Source of the DNA: Microtetraspora malaysiensis
Lineage (GTDB): Bacteria; Actinomycetota; Actinomycetes; Streptosporangiales; Streptosporangiaceae
Reading direction: 5' to 3'
DNA length: 64,000 nt
Assembly (NCBI RefSeq): GCF_001528665.1
Contig: NZ_BBYJ01000024.1
Span: forward strand, 200,093-264,092
A program made the position numbers and the translations under genes. Every line of letters begins with the position of its first letter. The stretch's first letter is position 1. Positions 31,492 through 40,769 of the stretch are shown here, piece by piece. A model generated the notes under the pieces. The model searched no databases and had not been told where the DNA came from. It saw only the letters and a list, made by a program, of their open reading frames with translations.

Positions 31492-33164
31492 GACTGCTCC
31501 AGGTAGCGGTGCACGAGCATGACGGCCATGGCCCCTTCGCCGACCGCGGAGGCGACCCGTTTGGCGGACTCGGCCCGCACGTCACCCGCCGCGAACACGC
31601 CCGGCACGCTGGTCTCCAGGTGGTATGGCGGCCGGTCCAGCGTCCATCCGGCGGGCGGGCGCCCGTCCGGCGACAGGTCGGGGCCGGTCAGGACGAACCC
31701 GTACGAGTCCCTGAGCACCGTGCCGTCCAGCCAGTCGGTCAACGGCGCGGCCCCGATGAACACGAACATCCACTGGGTCTCCACGGTCTCGGTCTCGCCG
31801 CTGACCGTGTTGCGCAGCGTCAGCTTCTCCAGGTGATCCGTACCGTGGACGGCCTCCACGACGGTGTCGGTGCGCACCGAGATCACCGGGGACTCCATGA
31901 CCCGCTGGAGAAGGTAGTGCGACATCGAGGCGGCCGGCGATGACCCGCGTATCACCAGGGTGACGGACTTGGCACCCCGGGCGAGGAACATCGCGGCCTG
32001 GCCGGCCGAGTTCGCCCCGCCGACGATGTACACGTCCTGCCCCTGGCACGCGGGAGCCTCGGTCAGGGCCGATCCGTAGTACACGCCCCGCCCGGTCAAC
32101 TCGGTGACGCCCGGCACATCCAGCTGCCGGTACGACACGCCCGTCGCCAGGATCACGCAGTGCGCGGAGACCTCGGAACCGTCCGAGAACCGGAGTGTGC
32201 GTGCCGCGCCACGCACCTCCAGTGCGGTGATCTGGCGCGCCGTCAGCAACTCGGCCCCGAACTTCGTCGCCTGACGCCGCGCCCGGTCGGTGAGCTGTGC
32301 CCCGGAGACGCCGTCCGGGAAGCCGAGGTAGTTCTCGATGCGCGAGCTCTGACCTGCCTGGCCGCCGGTCGCCTCACGCTCGACCAGGACCGTCCGCAGC
32401 CCTTCGGAGGCCCCATACACGGCTGAGCCCAGGCCGGCCGGTCCGCCGCCGACGATGACGAGGTCGTAGAAGTCGGCCGCCGGAGTCGTCGACAGTCCCA
32501 CCCGGCCGGCCAGTTCACGCTCCTCTGGCTCCACCAGCGCGGTCCCGTCCGGAGCGACCACCAGCGGCAGCCGAAGCCCGTCCTGGCCCGCGGCGTGGAG
32601 CAGGCGCCGGCCTTCCGGTTCGTCGGACGAGTACCAGCGGTAGGGAACCTGGTTGCGGGCCAGGAACTCCCGGATCTGCGAGGAGCGCGCCGACCATCGG
32701 TGACCGACCATTTTGGTGGTGGGCGTCTCCTTGCCGCTGGTGACCTGCCAGGACTCCAGCAGGTCGTCCACCACCGGATAGAGCTTCTCCTCCGGCGGGG
32801 CCCACGGCTTGAGCAGGTAGTGGTCGAGGTCGACGACGTTGATGGCGTCGATCGCGGCGCCGGTGTCGGCGTAGGCGGTGAGCAGCACGCGCCGGGCACC
32901 GGGGAACAGGTCGAGGGCCTGCTCCAGGAACTCGACGCCGTTCATCCGCGGCATGCGGTAGTCGGCCAGGAGCACCGCGACATGGCTGCCCCGCAATTTC
33001 AGCTCGCGCAGAGCCTCCAGCGCCGACTCACCGGACTCGGCGCGGACCACGCGGTACCGCTCGCCGTAGCGGCGGCGCAGGTCACGGGCGACGGCGCGGG
33101 ACACCGCCGGGTCGTCGTCCACGGTCAGGATGACCGTACGCGCTGCGTCGACGGCCTCCGCCAT
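31488..33164 (-). CDS. Response regulator fused to a thioredoxin-reductase-like flavoprotein without CxxC
   Basis: The protein has 558 residues in three parts. Residues 10-125 are a receiver domain: acidic pocket VDDDP, phospho-acceptor D68 in LLADYRMP, K119. Residues of about 155-215 look like a glutaredoxin fold lacking the cysteines (RSSQIREFLARNQVPYRWY, LPLVVAPDGTALVEP). From 233 on is an FAD/NAD(P) oxidoreductase of the thioredoxin-reductase type: VIVGGGPAG, VYIVGGANSAGQAAMFLARG, GVFAAGDVR. The position of the redox-active CxxC reads VYYGSALTEAPAC, so no disulfide exchange at that site. It is the presumed partner of the kinase next to it. Confidence 0.9.
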   Translation of the reverse strand: MAEAVDAARTVILTVDDDPAVSRAVARDLRRRYGERYRVVRAESGESALEALRELKLRGSHVAVLLADYRMPRMNGVEFLEQALDLFPGARRVLLTAYADTGAAIDAINVVDLDHYLLKPWAPPEEKLYPVVDDLLESWQVTSGKETPTTKMVGHRWSARSSQIREFLARNQVPYRWYSSDEPEGRRLLHAAGQDGLRLPLVVAPDGTALVEPEERELAGRVGLSTTPAADFYDLVIVGGGPAGLGSAVYGASEGLRTVLVEREATGGQAGQSSRIENYLGFPDGVSGAQLTDRARRQATKFGAELLTARQITALEVRGAARTLRFSDGSEVSAHCVILATGVSYRQLDVPGVTELTGRGVYYGSALTEAPACQGQDVYIVGGANSAGQAAMFLARGAKSVTLVIRGSSPAASMSHYLLQRVMESPVISVRTDTVVEAVHGTDHLEKLTLRNTVSGETETVETQWMFVFIGAAPLTDWLDGTVLRDSYGFVLTGPDLSPDGRPPAGWTLDRPPYHLETSVPGVFAAGDVRAESAKRVASAVGEGAMAVMLVHRYLEQS

Positions 33165-33593
33165 GTTTCACCTCCGGGACTTGTCAGCTCGCGGCACGGC
33201 CCGCTGCCGCGGACCAGTGGCCGACCACGTTCGGTTGGTGGAGTGCGACAGCCCGCGAGGCGCTGCCGACCCCGACGACGGTCGTACCCACCCACTTCCG
33301 CCGGGCACCGCGATCCACTCCCTCGACGCCACCCGACGGCGTCCGCGACGGCGATTCTCGCCACACTACGGCGTGCCGCGATCACACCGTGCCCGGCAGC
33401 GCACGACTGCCGGCCCCTGAGCGCACAACAGACTAAGTGTTGGACGCCTTCCTCGGCGCACGGTCCACTGTGGTCACTGGACGTACTCCTCCTGGAGCAC
33501 GCCCTGCGCCCATTCACCTACATACGCGCCGTCGTCGTCCCCGCGCCCGGCAGCGCGTGGAATTTCTCTCCCGCCAGAACTGTTCCGCAAGTC
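33165..33593. other. Non-coding region between the redox operon and pirin
   Basis: About 430 bases with no ORF that resembles a protein family. It contains both divergent promoters (leftward redox operon, rightward pirin operon). The stretch from 33480 to 33580 has coding-like composition but no recognisable product. Confidence 0.5.
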
Positions 33594-33608
33594 GAATGTT
33601 TAACATTC
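33594..33608. promoter_or_regulatory. Candidate operator upstream of pirin
   Basis: GAATGTT-T-AACATTC is a perfect 15-bp inverted repeat placed 20 bases before the pirin start and 8 bases before its AGGAGG ribosome-binding site. AT-rich palindromes of this kind are typical of MarR-family sites. No regulator gene is adjacent. Confidence 0.5.
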
Positions 33609-33628
33609 AACCAAGTTAGGAGGGTGCC

Positions 33629-34612
33629 ATGCCCGCCATCACCGCCAACACACTGACACTGCCCCGCGTGGTCGTGCCCGACCCCGCCGCGACCGTCCAG
33701 CGCCCGGTCCGGTCGGTGACCACCGCGCCCAGCGGCTTCGAGGGGGAGGGCTTCCCCGTACGGCGCGCGTTCGCCGGGGTCTCCTTCGCCGACCTGGACC
33801 CGTTCATCCACATGGACCAGATGGGCGAGGTGGAGTACGCGCCCGGCGAGCCCAAGGGCACGGCCTGGCACCCGCACCGCGGCTTCGAGACCGTCACCTA
33901 CATCATCGACGGGATCTTCGACCACCAGGACTCCAACGGCGGCGGCGGCACGATCACCGACGGCGACACCCAGTGGATGACCGCCGGCTCCGGGCTGCTG
34001 CACATCGAGAAGCCGCCGGAGCACCTGGTGGTGTCCGGCGGGCTGTTCCACGGGATCCAGCTGTGGGTCAACCTGCCGCGGGCGCACAAGTTCCACCCGC
34101 CGCGCTACCAGGACATCCGCGGCGGCGAGGCCACGCTGCTCGCCTCGGCCGACGGCGGCGCGCTGCTGCGGGTGATCGCCGGCGAGCTGGACGGTCACCC
34201 GGGGCCCGGGATCACGTTCACGCCGATCACGATGGTGCACGCCACCGTCAGCCCGGGCGCGACGCTGGACGTGCCGTGGAACCCCGCCTTCAACGCGCTG
34301 GCCTACGTACTGGCGGGCCAGGGCTCGGTGGGTGCCGGGCACGCGCCGATCCACAAGGGGCAGCTGGCCGTCTTCGGACCCGGCGGGGCGCTCACGCTGG
34401 CCGCGGACCCGCGCCAGCCGCAGGCCGAGCCGAACCTGGAGGTGCTGCTGCTCGGCGGGCAGCCGATCCGCGAGCCCGTCGTGCATTACGGGCCCTTCGT
34501 GATGAACACCCGCGCCGAGATCCTGCAGGCGATGGAGGACTACCAGGCCGGCCGCCTGGGCGTCGCCCCCGCCGAGCGGATGCCGCACACCGATGGAGAG
34601 GAGCGGCCATGA
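33629..34612 (+). CDS. Pirin family protein
   Basis: The protein has 327 residues of the bicupin pirin fold. The metal-binding HPHRGFETVTYIIDGIFDH and the following GDTQWMTAGSGLLHIEKPP are the pirin hallmarks; a second cupin contains NPAFNALAYVLAGQGSVG. Bacterial pirins include quercetin dioxygenases and redox-responsive regulators, and which applies here is not visible. AGGAGG lies 7 bases before the ATG. Its stop overlaps the TPR gene (ATGA), so both are one operon. Confidence 0.93.
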   Translation: MPAITANTLTLPRVVVPDPAATVQRPVRSVTTAPSGFEGEGFPVRRAFAGVSFADLDPFIHMDQMGEVEYAPGEPKGTAWHPHRGFETVTYIIDGIFDHQDSNGGGGTITDGDTQWMTAGSGLLHIEKPPEHLVVSGGLFHGIQLWVNLPRAHKFHPPRYQDIRGGEATLLASADGGALLRVIAGELDGHPGPGITFTPITMVHATVSPGATLDVPWNPAFNALAYVLAGQGSVGAGHAPIHKGQLAVFGPGGALTLAADPRQPQAEPNLEVLLLGGQPIREPVVHYGPFVMNTRAEILQAMEDYQAGRLGVAPAERMPHTDGEERP

Positions 34613-34923
34613 CCGCGACCCTGGCCGAGGAGTTCGCCCGCGGCCGGATGTTCTTCGAACTCAAGGACTACGTCGGCGCCGCCCGCATCCTGGCACCGGT
34701 GGTCGCCGCCGAGCCGGGCAACGTGGCGGCCCGCCTGCTGCTGGCCCGCGCCTACTACCACTCCGCCCAGCTGCGTGGGGCCGAGGCGGAACTGCGTGCC
34801 GTCATCGAGCGTGCCCCCACAGATGAGTACGCCCACCTGCTGCTGGGCCGTACCCTCCAGCGGGCCAACCGGCACGCGGAGGCGGCGACCTACCTTCGGT
34901 TGCACGCCGTCATGACCGGGTGA
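34609..34923 (+). CDS. Tetratricopeptide-repeat protein
   Basis: The protein has 104 residues and consists of about three TPR-like helical pairs (RGRMFFELKDYVGAARILAP, ARLLLARAYYHSAQLRGAEA, AHLLLGRTLQRANRHAEAAT). It is probably a small protein-interaction scaffold and is translationally coupled to pirin, suggesting a shared role. A terminator follows directly. Confidence 0.85.
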   Translation: MTATLAEEFARGRMFFELKDYVGAARILAPVVAAEPGNVAARLLLARAYYHSAQLRGAEAELRAVIERAPTDEYAHLLLGRTLQRANRHAEAATYLRLHAVMTG

Positions 34924-34931
34924 TCGATGGT

Positions 34932-34960
34932 GCCCCTGGCCGGCGCGGCCGGCCAGGGGC
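34932..34960. terminator. Bidirectional hairpin terminator between the TPR gene and ltrA
   Basis: GCCCCTGGCCGG and CCGGCCAGGGGC are perfect 12-base arms around CGCGG, 8 bases after the TPR stop. It lies between convergent genes. No T-run follows, as is common in high-GC actinomycetes. Confidence 0.7.
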
Positions 34961-34987
34961 GATCGGCAGCGTGCGCGTGGTCATCCG

Positions 34988-36172
34988 CTATGACGACGCC
35001 CTCCCACGCGGGCCCCGAACCGCACCGGTCGCGATCGTGACGGCGACCAACAGCACACAGACAGCCGCGATCGCCGCGACCAAGGCGGCCACACCGATCC
35101 AGGGTGTCGCGAGCGGCAGCGACAAGATGACGACGACGCAGGCCAGGACCGCGATGGGATGGGTGATCGGCGCCGCGACGACAAGCGCGTTCACCGCCCA
35201 GAGCAAGGTGAGGAACACACCGACCGGGACGGCGACCGCGTAGCCAAGTGCCAACGACGGTACGTGCACCTCGTGCCCGCTCTGCTCCACCGCCACTTCG
35301 AGCCCGGCGCCCAAAGCCGCCAAGGCCGCGAAGATGCCGTAGTGGCCGTATCCCCACAGGTACGACCGATGACGGCGGTCGCTGAGACCTCCCCCGGCCT
35401 CCGTGAGGAAGTAGAGCCACCAAAGAGCGAACAGCAGAACGAGGCCGGAGACGGCGATGACGACGAAGGGACCGCTGATCCGGCCCGTTTCGAGCGCTCC
35501 CGCGACTCCCCTGCTCGCGGCCAGGACACTCTCACCGAGCAGAATGATCGTGAACAGACCGTAGCGTTCGGCGATGTGGTGCGGGTGCCAGTTCGTCCGC
35601 CTGACCCGTTCCGCCCACCGTGGCACCGCCAGTTCCAGGACGACCAGGCAGACGAAGGACGGCAGCCCGAAGGACGTGTGCAGGACACCCGTCTCCTGCA
35701 GGACGAGGCGAAGCACCCATCCCACCTGCACGAGGCTGATGCCCGCGGCGTACCGCAGCGCGGTGCGGCGGCTCGCCGGATCTTCCAGACCGGCCCGCAG
35801 CCATTGGACCACCAGCGCCATCCTCATGATGAGGTAGCCCAGCGTGACGACACCGTAGTCGGACTGACGGGCCGCGGCGGGCACACCGGCGGCCAGGACC
35901 AGCACGCCGGCCATCTGCACCATGGTCAGCAGCCGGTAGGCGACATCGTCGGTGTCGTAGGACGAGGCGAACCACGTGAAGTTCATCCACGCCCACCAGA
36001 TCGCGAAGAACACCTGGAGGAAGGGGACCAGTCCGGTGAGGCCATGGCCGCCGGCGACGGCGTGCGCGAACTGGGCGGTGGCGCTGGCGACCGCGACCAC
36101 GAAGGTGAGGTCGAACAGGAGCTCGAGCTGGCTGGAGACGCGGTGTGGCTCGTCGGTGGGGCGAGCGCTCAT
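34988..36172 (-). CDS. Low-temperature-requirement A (LtrA) family membrane protein
   Basis: The protein has 394 residues with about 11-12 membrane helices. The N-terminal SSQLELLFDLTFVVAVASATAQFAHAV and AIWWAWMNFTWFASSYDTDD and the middle HHIAERYGLFTIILLGES are the LtrA family signatures. The family name comes from a Listeria cold-growth mutant; no biochemical function is established. ATG 36172 is chosen from family length; no strong ribosome-binding site is seen, and the frame is open further upstream. Confidence 0.92.
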   Translation of the reverse strand: MSARPTDEPHRVSSQLELLFDLTFVVAVASATAQFAHAVAGGHGLTGLVPFLQVFFAIWWAWMNFTWFASSYDTDDVAYRLLTMVQMAGVLVLAAGVPAAARQSDYGVVTLGYLIMRMALVVQWLRAGLEDPASRRTALRYAAGISLVQVGWVLRLVLQETGVLHTSFGLPSFVCLVVLELAVPRWAERVRRTNWHPHHIAERYGLFTIILLGESVLAASRGVAGALETGRISGPFVVIAVSGLVLLFALWWLYFLTEAGGGLSDRRHRSYLWGYGHYGIFAALAALGAGLEVAVEQSGHEVHVPSLALGYAVAVPVGVFLTLLWAVNALVVAAPITHPIAVLACVVVILSLPLATPWIGVAALVAAIAAVCVLLVAVTIATGAVRGPRGRASS

Positions 36173-36371
36173 CCGGACTCGGATCCGGATCGTGGTGCCG
36201 GTTGGTGGCAAGGTTTCGCTCCTGTCGCTCCGGGAGTCCGGTCCGCGTGAAAAACAGGACAGCAATCTATGCCAGCGCGGCGCGAAAGCCGCTCCGCCGG
36301 TCGGGCGGCCTGATCGGTTCCGTGGGGGCCGCAGCATGGTGCGGATTCACGCGCCGATCAGGCCGCCGCCG

Positions 36372-37592
36372 CTACCCGAGCCGCTCCACGATCATGGCCA
36401 TGCCCTGTCCGCCGGCCGTGCACATCGTCTGCAGCCCGACCTGGCCATCGTGGAACTCCAGCGAATTCAGGAGCGTCGCCGTCAATCGTGCGCCGCTCAT
36501 GCCGAACGGGTGCCCCATGGCGATGGCTCCCCCGTTCACGTTCAACCGGTCGTCGGGGATTTCCAGGTCCCGCTGGCAGGCCAGCACCTGCGCCGCGAAC
36601 GCCTCGTTGATCTCGACCTGATCGATGTCGGCCATCGTCATCCCGGCTCGGCGGAGCACGATGCGTGTCGCCTCGACCGGACCGAGGCCCATGATCTCGG
36701 GCGACAACGCGCTGACGGCGGTCGCCACGATGCGCGCCCGCGGCGTGAGTCCCAGCCCGCGGGCCTTGGCGTCGCTCATCACGACAAGCATCGCCGCGCC
36801 GTCGTTCAACGGGCAGCTGTTGCCGGCGGTGACCCGGCCGTCCGGCCGGAACACCGGCGGCAGCCCCGAGACCGCCTCGTACGTGACGCCGCGCCGCGGC
36901 CCGTCGTCGACGGCGACCAGCCGCCCGTCCGGCAGGCGTACCGGGCAGGTCTCCCGCGCCCAGAATCCGGTGTCGGCCGCCTGCTCCGCGCGGTGCTGGG
37001 AGCGTACGGCGAACCGGTCCATGTCCTCCCGCTCGATCCCCTTCAACCAGGCCACGTTCTCGGCGGTCTGGCCCATCGGGATGTGCGCGTCGGGCAGCAG
37101 TCCGAGGTCCCGTGGGTCGTCCCAGCCGCGGACCCGGTCGTCGACGCGTCGTGCGGTGCGCTCACCCGGCACGGCGAAGACCGCGTTCCTCGTGTCGGGC
37201 CACCCGTCGGCCGTTCCCCGGGCGAACCGGGAGACCGTCTCGACGCCGGCCGAGATGTACGCCTCGCCCTCACCGGCCTTGATCGCGTGGAAGGCCATGC
37301 GGGTGGTCTGCATCGACGAGCCGCAGTACCTGTTGACGGTGGTTCCCGGGAGCCCGTCCAACCCCAACTGGATCGCCACGACGCGGGCCATGTTGAAGCC
37401 CGACTCCCCCGCGGGCTGCGCGCAGCCCAGCAGCAGGTCCTCGATGTCCGACGGAGCGACCTCCGGCACCAGTTCGAGGCCGTGCCGGATGACCTGGGCG
37501 ACCAGGTCGTCCGGCCGCATCGACGCCAGCGAGCCCTTCACCGCGCGGCCGATGGGTGAGCGCACCGCCGCGACAATGACCGCCTCCGGCAT
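36372..37592 (-). CDS. Thiolase family protein (acetyl-CoA acyltransferase)
   Basis: The protein has 406 residues. All three catalytic positions are present: C90 in NRYCGSSMQ, H361 in GHPFGMSGAR, C391 in CTAGGQGMA. It cleaves beta-ketoacyl-CoA (degradative) or condenses acetyl units. As the last gene of the long catabolic operon it probably finishes the degradation of the carbon skeleton. Its ATG immediately follows the stop of the upstream oxidoreductase gene. Confidence 0.94.
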   Translation of the reverse strand: MPEAVIVAAVRSPIGRAVKGSLASMRPDDLVAQVIRHGLELVPEVAPSDIEDLLLGCAQPAGESGFNMARVVAIQLGLDGLPGTTVNRYCGSSMQTTRMAFHAIKAGEGEAYISAGVETVSRFARGTADGWPDTRNAVFAVPGERTARRVDDRVRGWDDPRDLGLLPDAHIPMGQTAENVAWLKGIEREDMDRFAVRSQHRAEQAADTGFWARETCPVRLPDGRLVAVDDGPRRGVTYEAVSGLPPVFRPDGRVTAGNSCPLNDGAAMLVVMSDAKARGLGLTPRARIVATAVSALSPEIMGLGPVEATRIVLRRAGMTMADIDQVEINEAFAAQVLACQRDLEIPDDRLNVNGGAIAMGHPFGMSGARLTATLLNSLEFHDGQVGLQTMCTAGGQGMAMIVERLG

Positions 37593-38915
37593 CTACGCCC
37601 CCCTCCGTCGCGACGCCGCCGGGCTGACCGGACGCGCCGCGCGGCGCCGCGCGGCGCGGGCCGGGTCGAACGGCCGCAGTTCCGGGACGTCCCGGCCGTC
37701 GACGAGCCGCGCCAGCAGGTGGGCGGTCGAGGGGGCCATCATCACGCCGAGCATGTTGTGACCGGTCGCCAGGAAGATCCGTGACCGGCCGGGCGCGGCC
37801 CCGATGAACGGGAGCCCGTCCGGGGTCATCGGGCGCGGCCCCATCCATTCGGCCGTGCGCCGCGACCACTCGACGCCGGTGAAGTACGGCGCCGCCGCGT
37901 TGACGACCTCCCGGATCCGGCCGCGGTTGAACCTGTCGTCCCGGGCGTCGAACTCCATCGTCCCCGCGATGCGCACGCCCGCGCCCAGGGGGACGGCGCC
38001 GACGTGGGCCTCCTCCAGCTTCAGCACCCGGGTCAGCGGGGCCGCGGGCGCGATGCCGAAGCTGTATCCCTTGCCCGGACGGATGGGGAGATCGAACCCC
38101 AGGTCTCCGGTCAGCTCGGCCGAACCGGCGCCGGCCGCGATGACCACGTGCCCCGCGGCGAAGGTGTCGACCGTCGACTCGACGCGTACCTCGCGTCCCG
38201 ACGACACGACGCGCGTCACCCGGGCGCCCTCATGGATCACGACCCCGCCCGCGCGCAGGGCGTCGGCGAGCGCGTCCACGAACGCGCCGGGGTCGACCCG
38301 CGCCTGGCCGGAGAGCACGAACCCGGACCTCGCGCGCTCGCCCAGGCACGGTTCCAGGGCCCGGAGTTCCGGCCCGTCCAGGATCTCGCCGAGGTCGCGG
38401 TCGACCGGATAGTGCTCGCGCAGGCACGCCCGCTTCCGTTCGGCCCGCTCTCGCGAGGGGAAGAGGTACAGGTATTCCCCCTTGGCGACCTCGACGCCGA
38501 CCCCGCCGTCCGACAGTGCGGCGAACCGCTCGTCCGTGTCGGCTCCCAGCATGGCCAGCGCGCGCACCCCGGCGCGGAAGCGCTCGGCGGTGGCGTTCCG
38601 CGCCATCCGCAGGAGGAACGTCCCCATGGTCAGCGCCGCGGCCGGGTGAACGTAGAGGGCGCTGTCCTTGCGGTACATGTTCTTCAGCGTGGTGCCGACG
38701 ATGCCGGGCTGCGACAGCGGACCGACGATCGACGAGCAGATCTCCCCCGCGTTCCCGCGGGACGCGCCGCTGCCGACGCGGTCCCGTTCGAGGACGACGA
38801 CCTGGTGGCCCCGCCGGGCGAGTTCCCACGCGACGCAGAGACCGACCACGCCGCCGCCGACGACGACCGTCGGCCCCGAAGCCGTTCCGCCCGTGTCCGC
38901 GCGCACGGCCGTCAT
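37593..38915 (-). CDS. FAD-dependent amine/D-amino-acid oxidoreductase (DAO/DadA family)
   Basis: The protein has 440 residues. VVVGGGVVGLCVAWELARRG is the FAD-binding beta-alpha-beta at about 16-35, ERDRVGSGASRGNAG follows, and the C-terminal MGPRPMTPDGLPFIGAAPG and LATGHNMLGVMMAP complete the DAO/DadA pattern. It oxidises a C-N bond of an amino acid or amine, giving an imine or keto acid. The ATG overlaps the stop of the HyuB-like gene. The Ala/Arg-rich tail after residue 420 is probably disordered. Confidence 0.92.
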   Translation of the reverse strand: MTAVRADTGGTASGPTVVVGGGVVGLCVAWELARRGHQVVVLERDRVGSGASRGNAGEICSSIVGPLSQPGIVGTTLKNMYRKDSALYVHPAAALTMGTFLLRMARNATAERFRAGVRALAMLGADTDERFAALSDGGVGVEVAKGEYLYLFPSRERAERKRACLREHYPVDRDLGEILDGPELRALEPCLGERARSGFVLSGQARVDPGAFVDALADALRAGGVVIHEGARVTRVVSSGREVRVESTVDTFAAGHVVIAAGAGSAELTGDLGFDLPIRPGKGYSFGIAPAAPLTRVLKLEEAHVGAVPLGAGVRIAGTMEFDARDDRFNRGRIREVVNAAAPYFTGVEWSRRTAEWMGPRPMTPDGLPFIGAAPGRSRIFLATGHNMLGVMMAPSTAHLLARLVDGRDVPELRPFDPARAARRRAARPVSPAASRRRGA

Positions 38916-40726
38916 GCCCGGCTCCGCGCCGCGCGGAGGGCGGCCCGCCGCTCGGCGGTCGCCGGTTCGTCGACCTCGCCGGCGTCGGTGAACACGACGC
39001 CGTAGCGGTCCCGCGCGGCCTCGACGCTCACCTTGCGGTCGAGCACGTCGACCCGCACCCGGGCCGGATCCCGGTCCAGCGGGTCGCCGTACCCGCCACC
39101 GCCGGGCGTGTACAGGGTGACGGTGTCGTCGCGGTCGAGGCTCATCGTCGGGCCGGTCTGGTGCCGCAGCACCTGCTCGGACTCCCCGCCTTCGTTGACG
39201 ATCCATCGGCTCGGTGCGCCGCTGTGCCCGCCGAACAGGCCCTTCGGCGGGATGGCGGAGTACTGCGATGTGTGCGAGAACCGCGCGGCCTCGCCCTTCA
39301 CCTGCCAGCTCAGTCTCAGGCCGAGGCCGCCGCGCCATCGGCCGGCCCCGCCGGAGTCGGTGTACAGGGCCTTCGACCGGTACAGCACGGGCGCTTCCCA
39401 CTCGGAGCTCTCGATGGAGGGGCTGGCCACGTTGGTGATCCACCCCGGCATCGCGCTCAGGCCGTCCCGGCTCGCCCGGGCGCCGAGGCCGCCGGTGCTG
39501 GGGCCGGTGCCCATCCGCCACTCCTGGCGGGCCGAGATGTCGCCGCCGTCCGGATGGGTGGTGGTGTTCACCGCGGACCCGCGACCGTAGATGAGACCGC
39601 ACGAGTTGGCCACCACCGCGTCCGGCAGCACCTCGGCCATGGCCTCGAAGATCATGTCCACGATCTGGTGCGTCACCGCCATCCGCTGGTAGACGGCCGC
39701 GGGCGGGGTCGGGTTCACGATGGAGCCCTCGGGCGCGTCGATCGTCACCAGGTTGGCCGGTCCCTGGTTCTTCGGGATGTCCGGCGGCATCATCGCCAGC
39801 AACCCGAACAGGCAGGCCGAGATGGTCGCCGACTTCGGGCAGTTGATCGGCCCGGCGATCTGCTCGTCGGAGCCGGTGAAGTCGAAGGTGATCCGGTCAT
39901 CGGTGACCTTCATGGCGAGCCGCAGCCGGACCGGACCGCCCATGCTGCCGTCTTCGAGCAGCAGCTTCTCCGCCCGGTAGACGCCGTCCGGGATCCGCCG
40001 GATGTACTCCGCGGTGCGCCGTTCGGCGTACTGGATCTGCGCGTCGACCGCCCGCAGCACGACGTCGCGGCCGTACCGGTCCAGGAGGCGGCGGAAGCCG
40101 TCGGCGCCCACGTGCGCCCCGGACACCTGGGCCAGCAGATCACCGCGCTGCGCGTAGGGCACGCTGGTGTTCGTCAGGATCAGCTTGAGCAGGTCCTCGT
40201 CCAGGACGCCGCCGGAGTACAGCTTGACCGGCGGGATCCGCAGGCCCTCCTCGAAGATGCTCGTGTGCCAGTCGTTCGGGTCCAGACCGCCGGCCCCCGC
40301 CAGGTGCGCGAAGATCGTGGAGAAGCCGACCAGCTCGCCGTCCCAGAAGACCGGCTCGTAGACGATGAAGTCGGCCGTGTGGTGGGCGCCGACGCTGCCG
40401 TCCACGTACGGATCGTTGGTGAGGATGACGTCGCCGGGGACGAGCGTCTCCGGCGGGAAATGGTGCTTCAGCATGCCCTTGAGGCAGGGGCCGAGCGCGT
40501 TGAGATGCACCGGCACGTTGGCCCCTTCGGCGACCAGTCGGCCACTCGCGTCGAAGATCGACGACGAGCAGTCCTTCCCCTCCTTCAGCAGCAGGGAGTA
40601 GCTCGTCCGCGTCATCGTCTCGGTCATCTGCTCCGCGAGAGACTCCAGCGCGCTCCGGATGACCTCCACGGTCACCACGTCCGGGCCGCGGCCTTCGGCG
40701 ACGTCTCGCGTATCCGCTGAGTTCAC
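38912..40726 (-). CDS. Hydantoinase B/oxoprolinase B-family subunit
   Basis: The protein has 604 residues, the normal length of HyuB. It contains VTVEVIRSALESLAEQMTET, RTSYSLLLKEGKDCSSSIFD, GDVILTNDPYVDGSVGAHHTADF and PGGGGYGDPLDRDP, all conserved in the B subunit of N-methylhydantoinase, 5-oxoprolinase, caprolactamase and acetone/acetophenone carboxylase relatives. It works with the A subunit encoded next door in ATP-driven ring opening or carboxylation. GTG start at 40726. Confidence 0.93.
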   Translation of the reverse strand: MNSADTRDVAEGRGPDVVTVEVIRSALESLAEQMTETMTRTSYSLLLKEGKDCSSSIFDASGRLVAEGANVPVHLNALGPCLKGMLKHHFPPETLVPGDVILTNDPYVDGSVGAHHTADFIVYEPVFWDGELVGFSTIFAHLAGAGGLDPNDWHTSIFEEGLRIPPVKLYSGGVLDEDLLKLILTNTSVPYAQRGDLLAQVSGAHVGADGFRRLLDRYGRDVVLRAVDAQIQYAERRTAEYIRRIPDGVYRAEKLLLEDGSMGGPVRLRLAMKVTDDRITFDFTGSDEQIAGPINCPKSATISACLFGLLAMMPPDIPKNQGPANLVTIDAPEGSIVNPTPPAAVYQRMAVTHQIVDMIFEAMAEVLPDAVVANSCGLIYGRGSAVNTTTHPDGGDISARQEWRMGTGPSTGGLGARASRDGLSAMPGWITNVASPSIESSEWEAPVLYRSKALYTDSGGAGRWRGGLGLRLSWQVKGEAARFSHTSQYSAIPPKGLFGGHSGAPSRWIVNEGGESEQVLRHQTGPTMSLDRDDTVTLYTPGGGGYGDPLDRDPARVRVDVLDRKVSVEAARDRYGVVFTDAGEVDEPATAERRAALRAARSRA

Positions 40727-40769
40727 GAACTTCTCTTTCCTGTCTCGGGTCTCGTTCGGAGGGAGGCGC

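Noticed and set aside
36130-36310. Possible tRNA gene in the gap between LtrA and thiolase genes
   Set aside because: I looked for a cloverleaf and a GGTTC-type T arm on both strands and found no consistent acceptor pairing.
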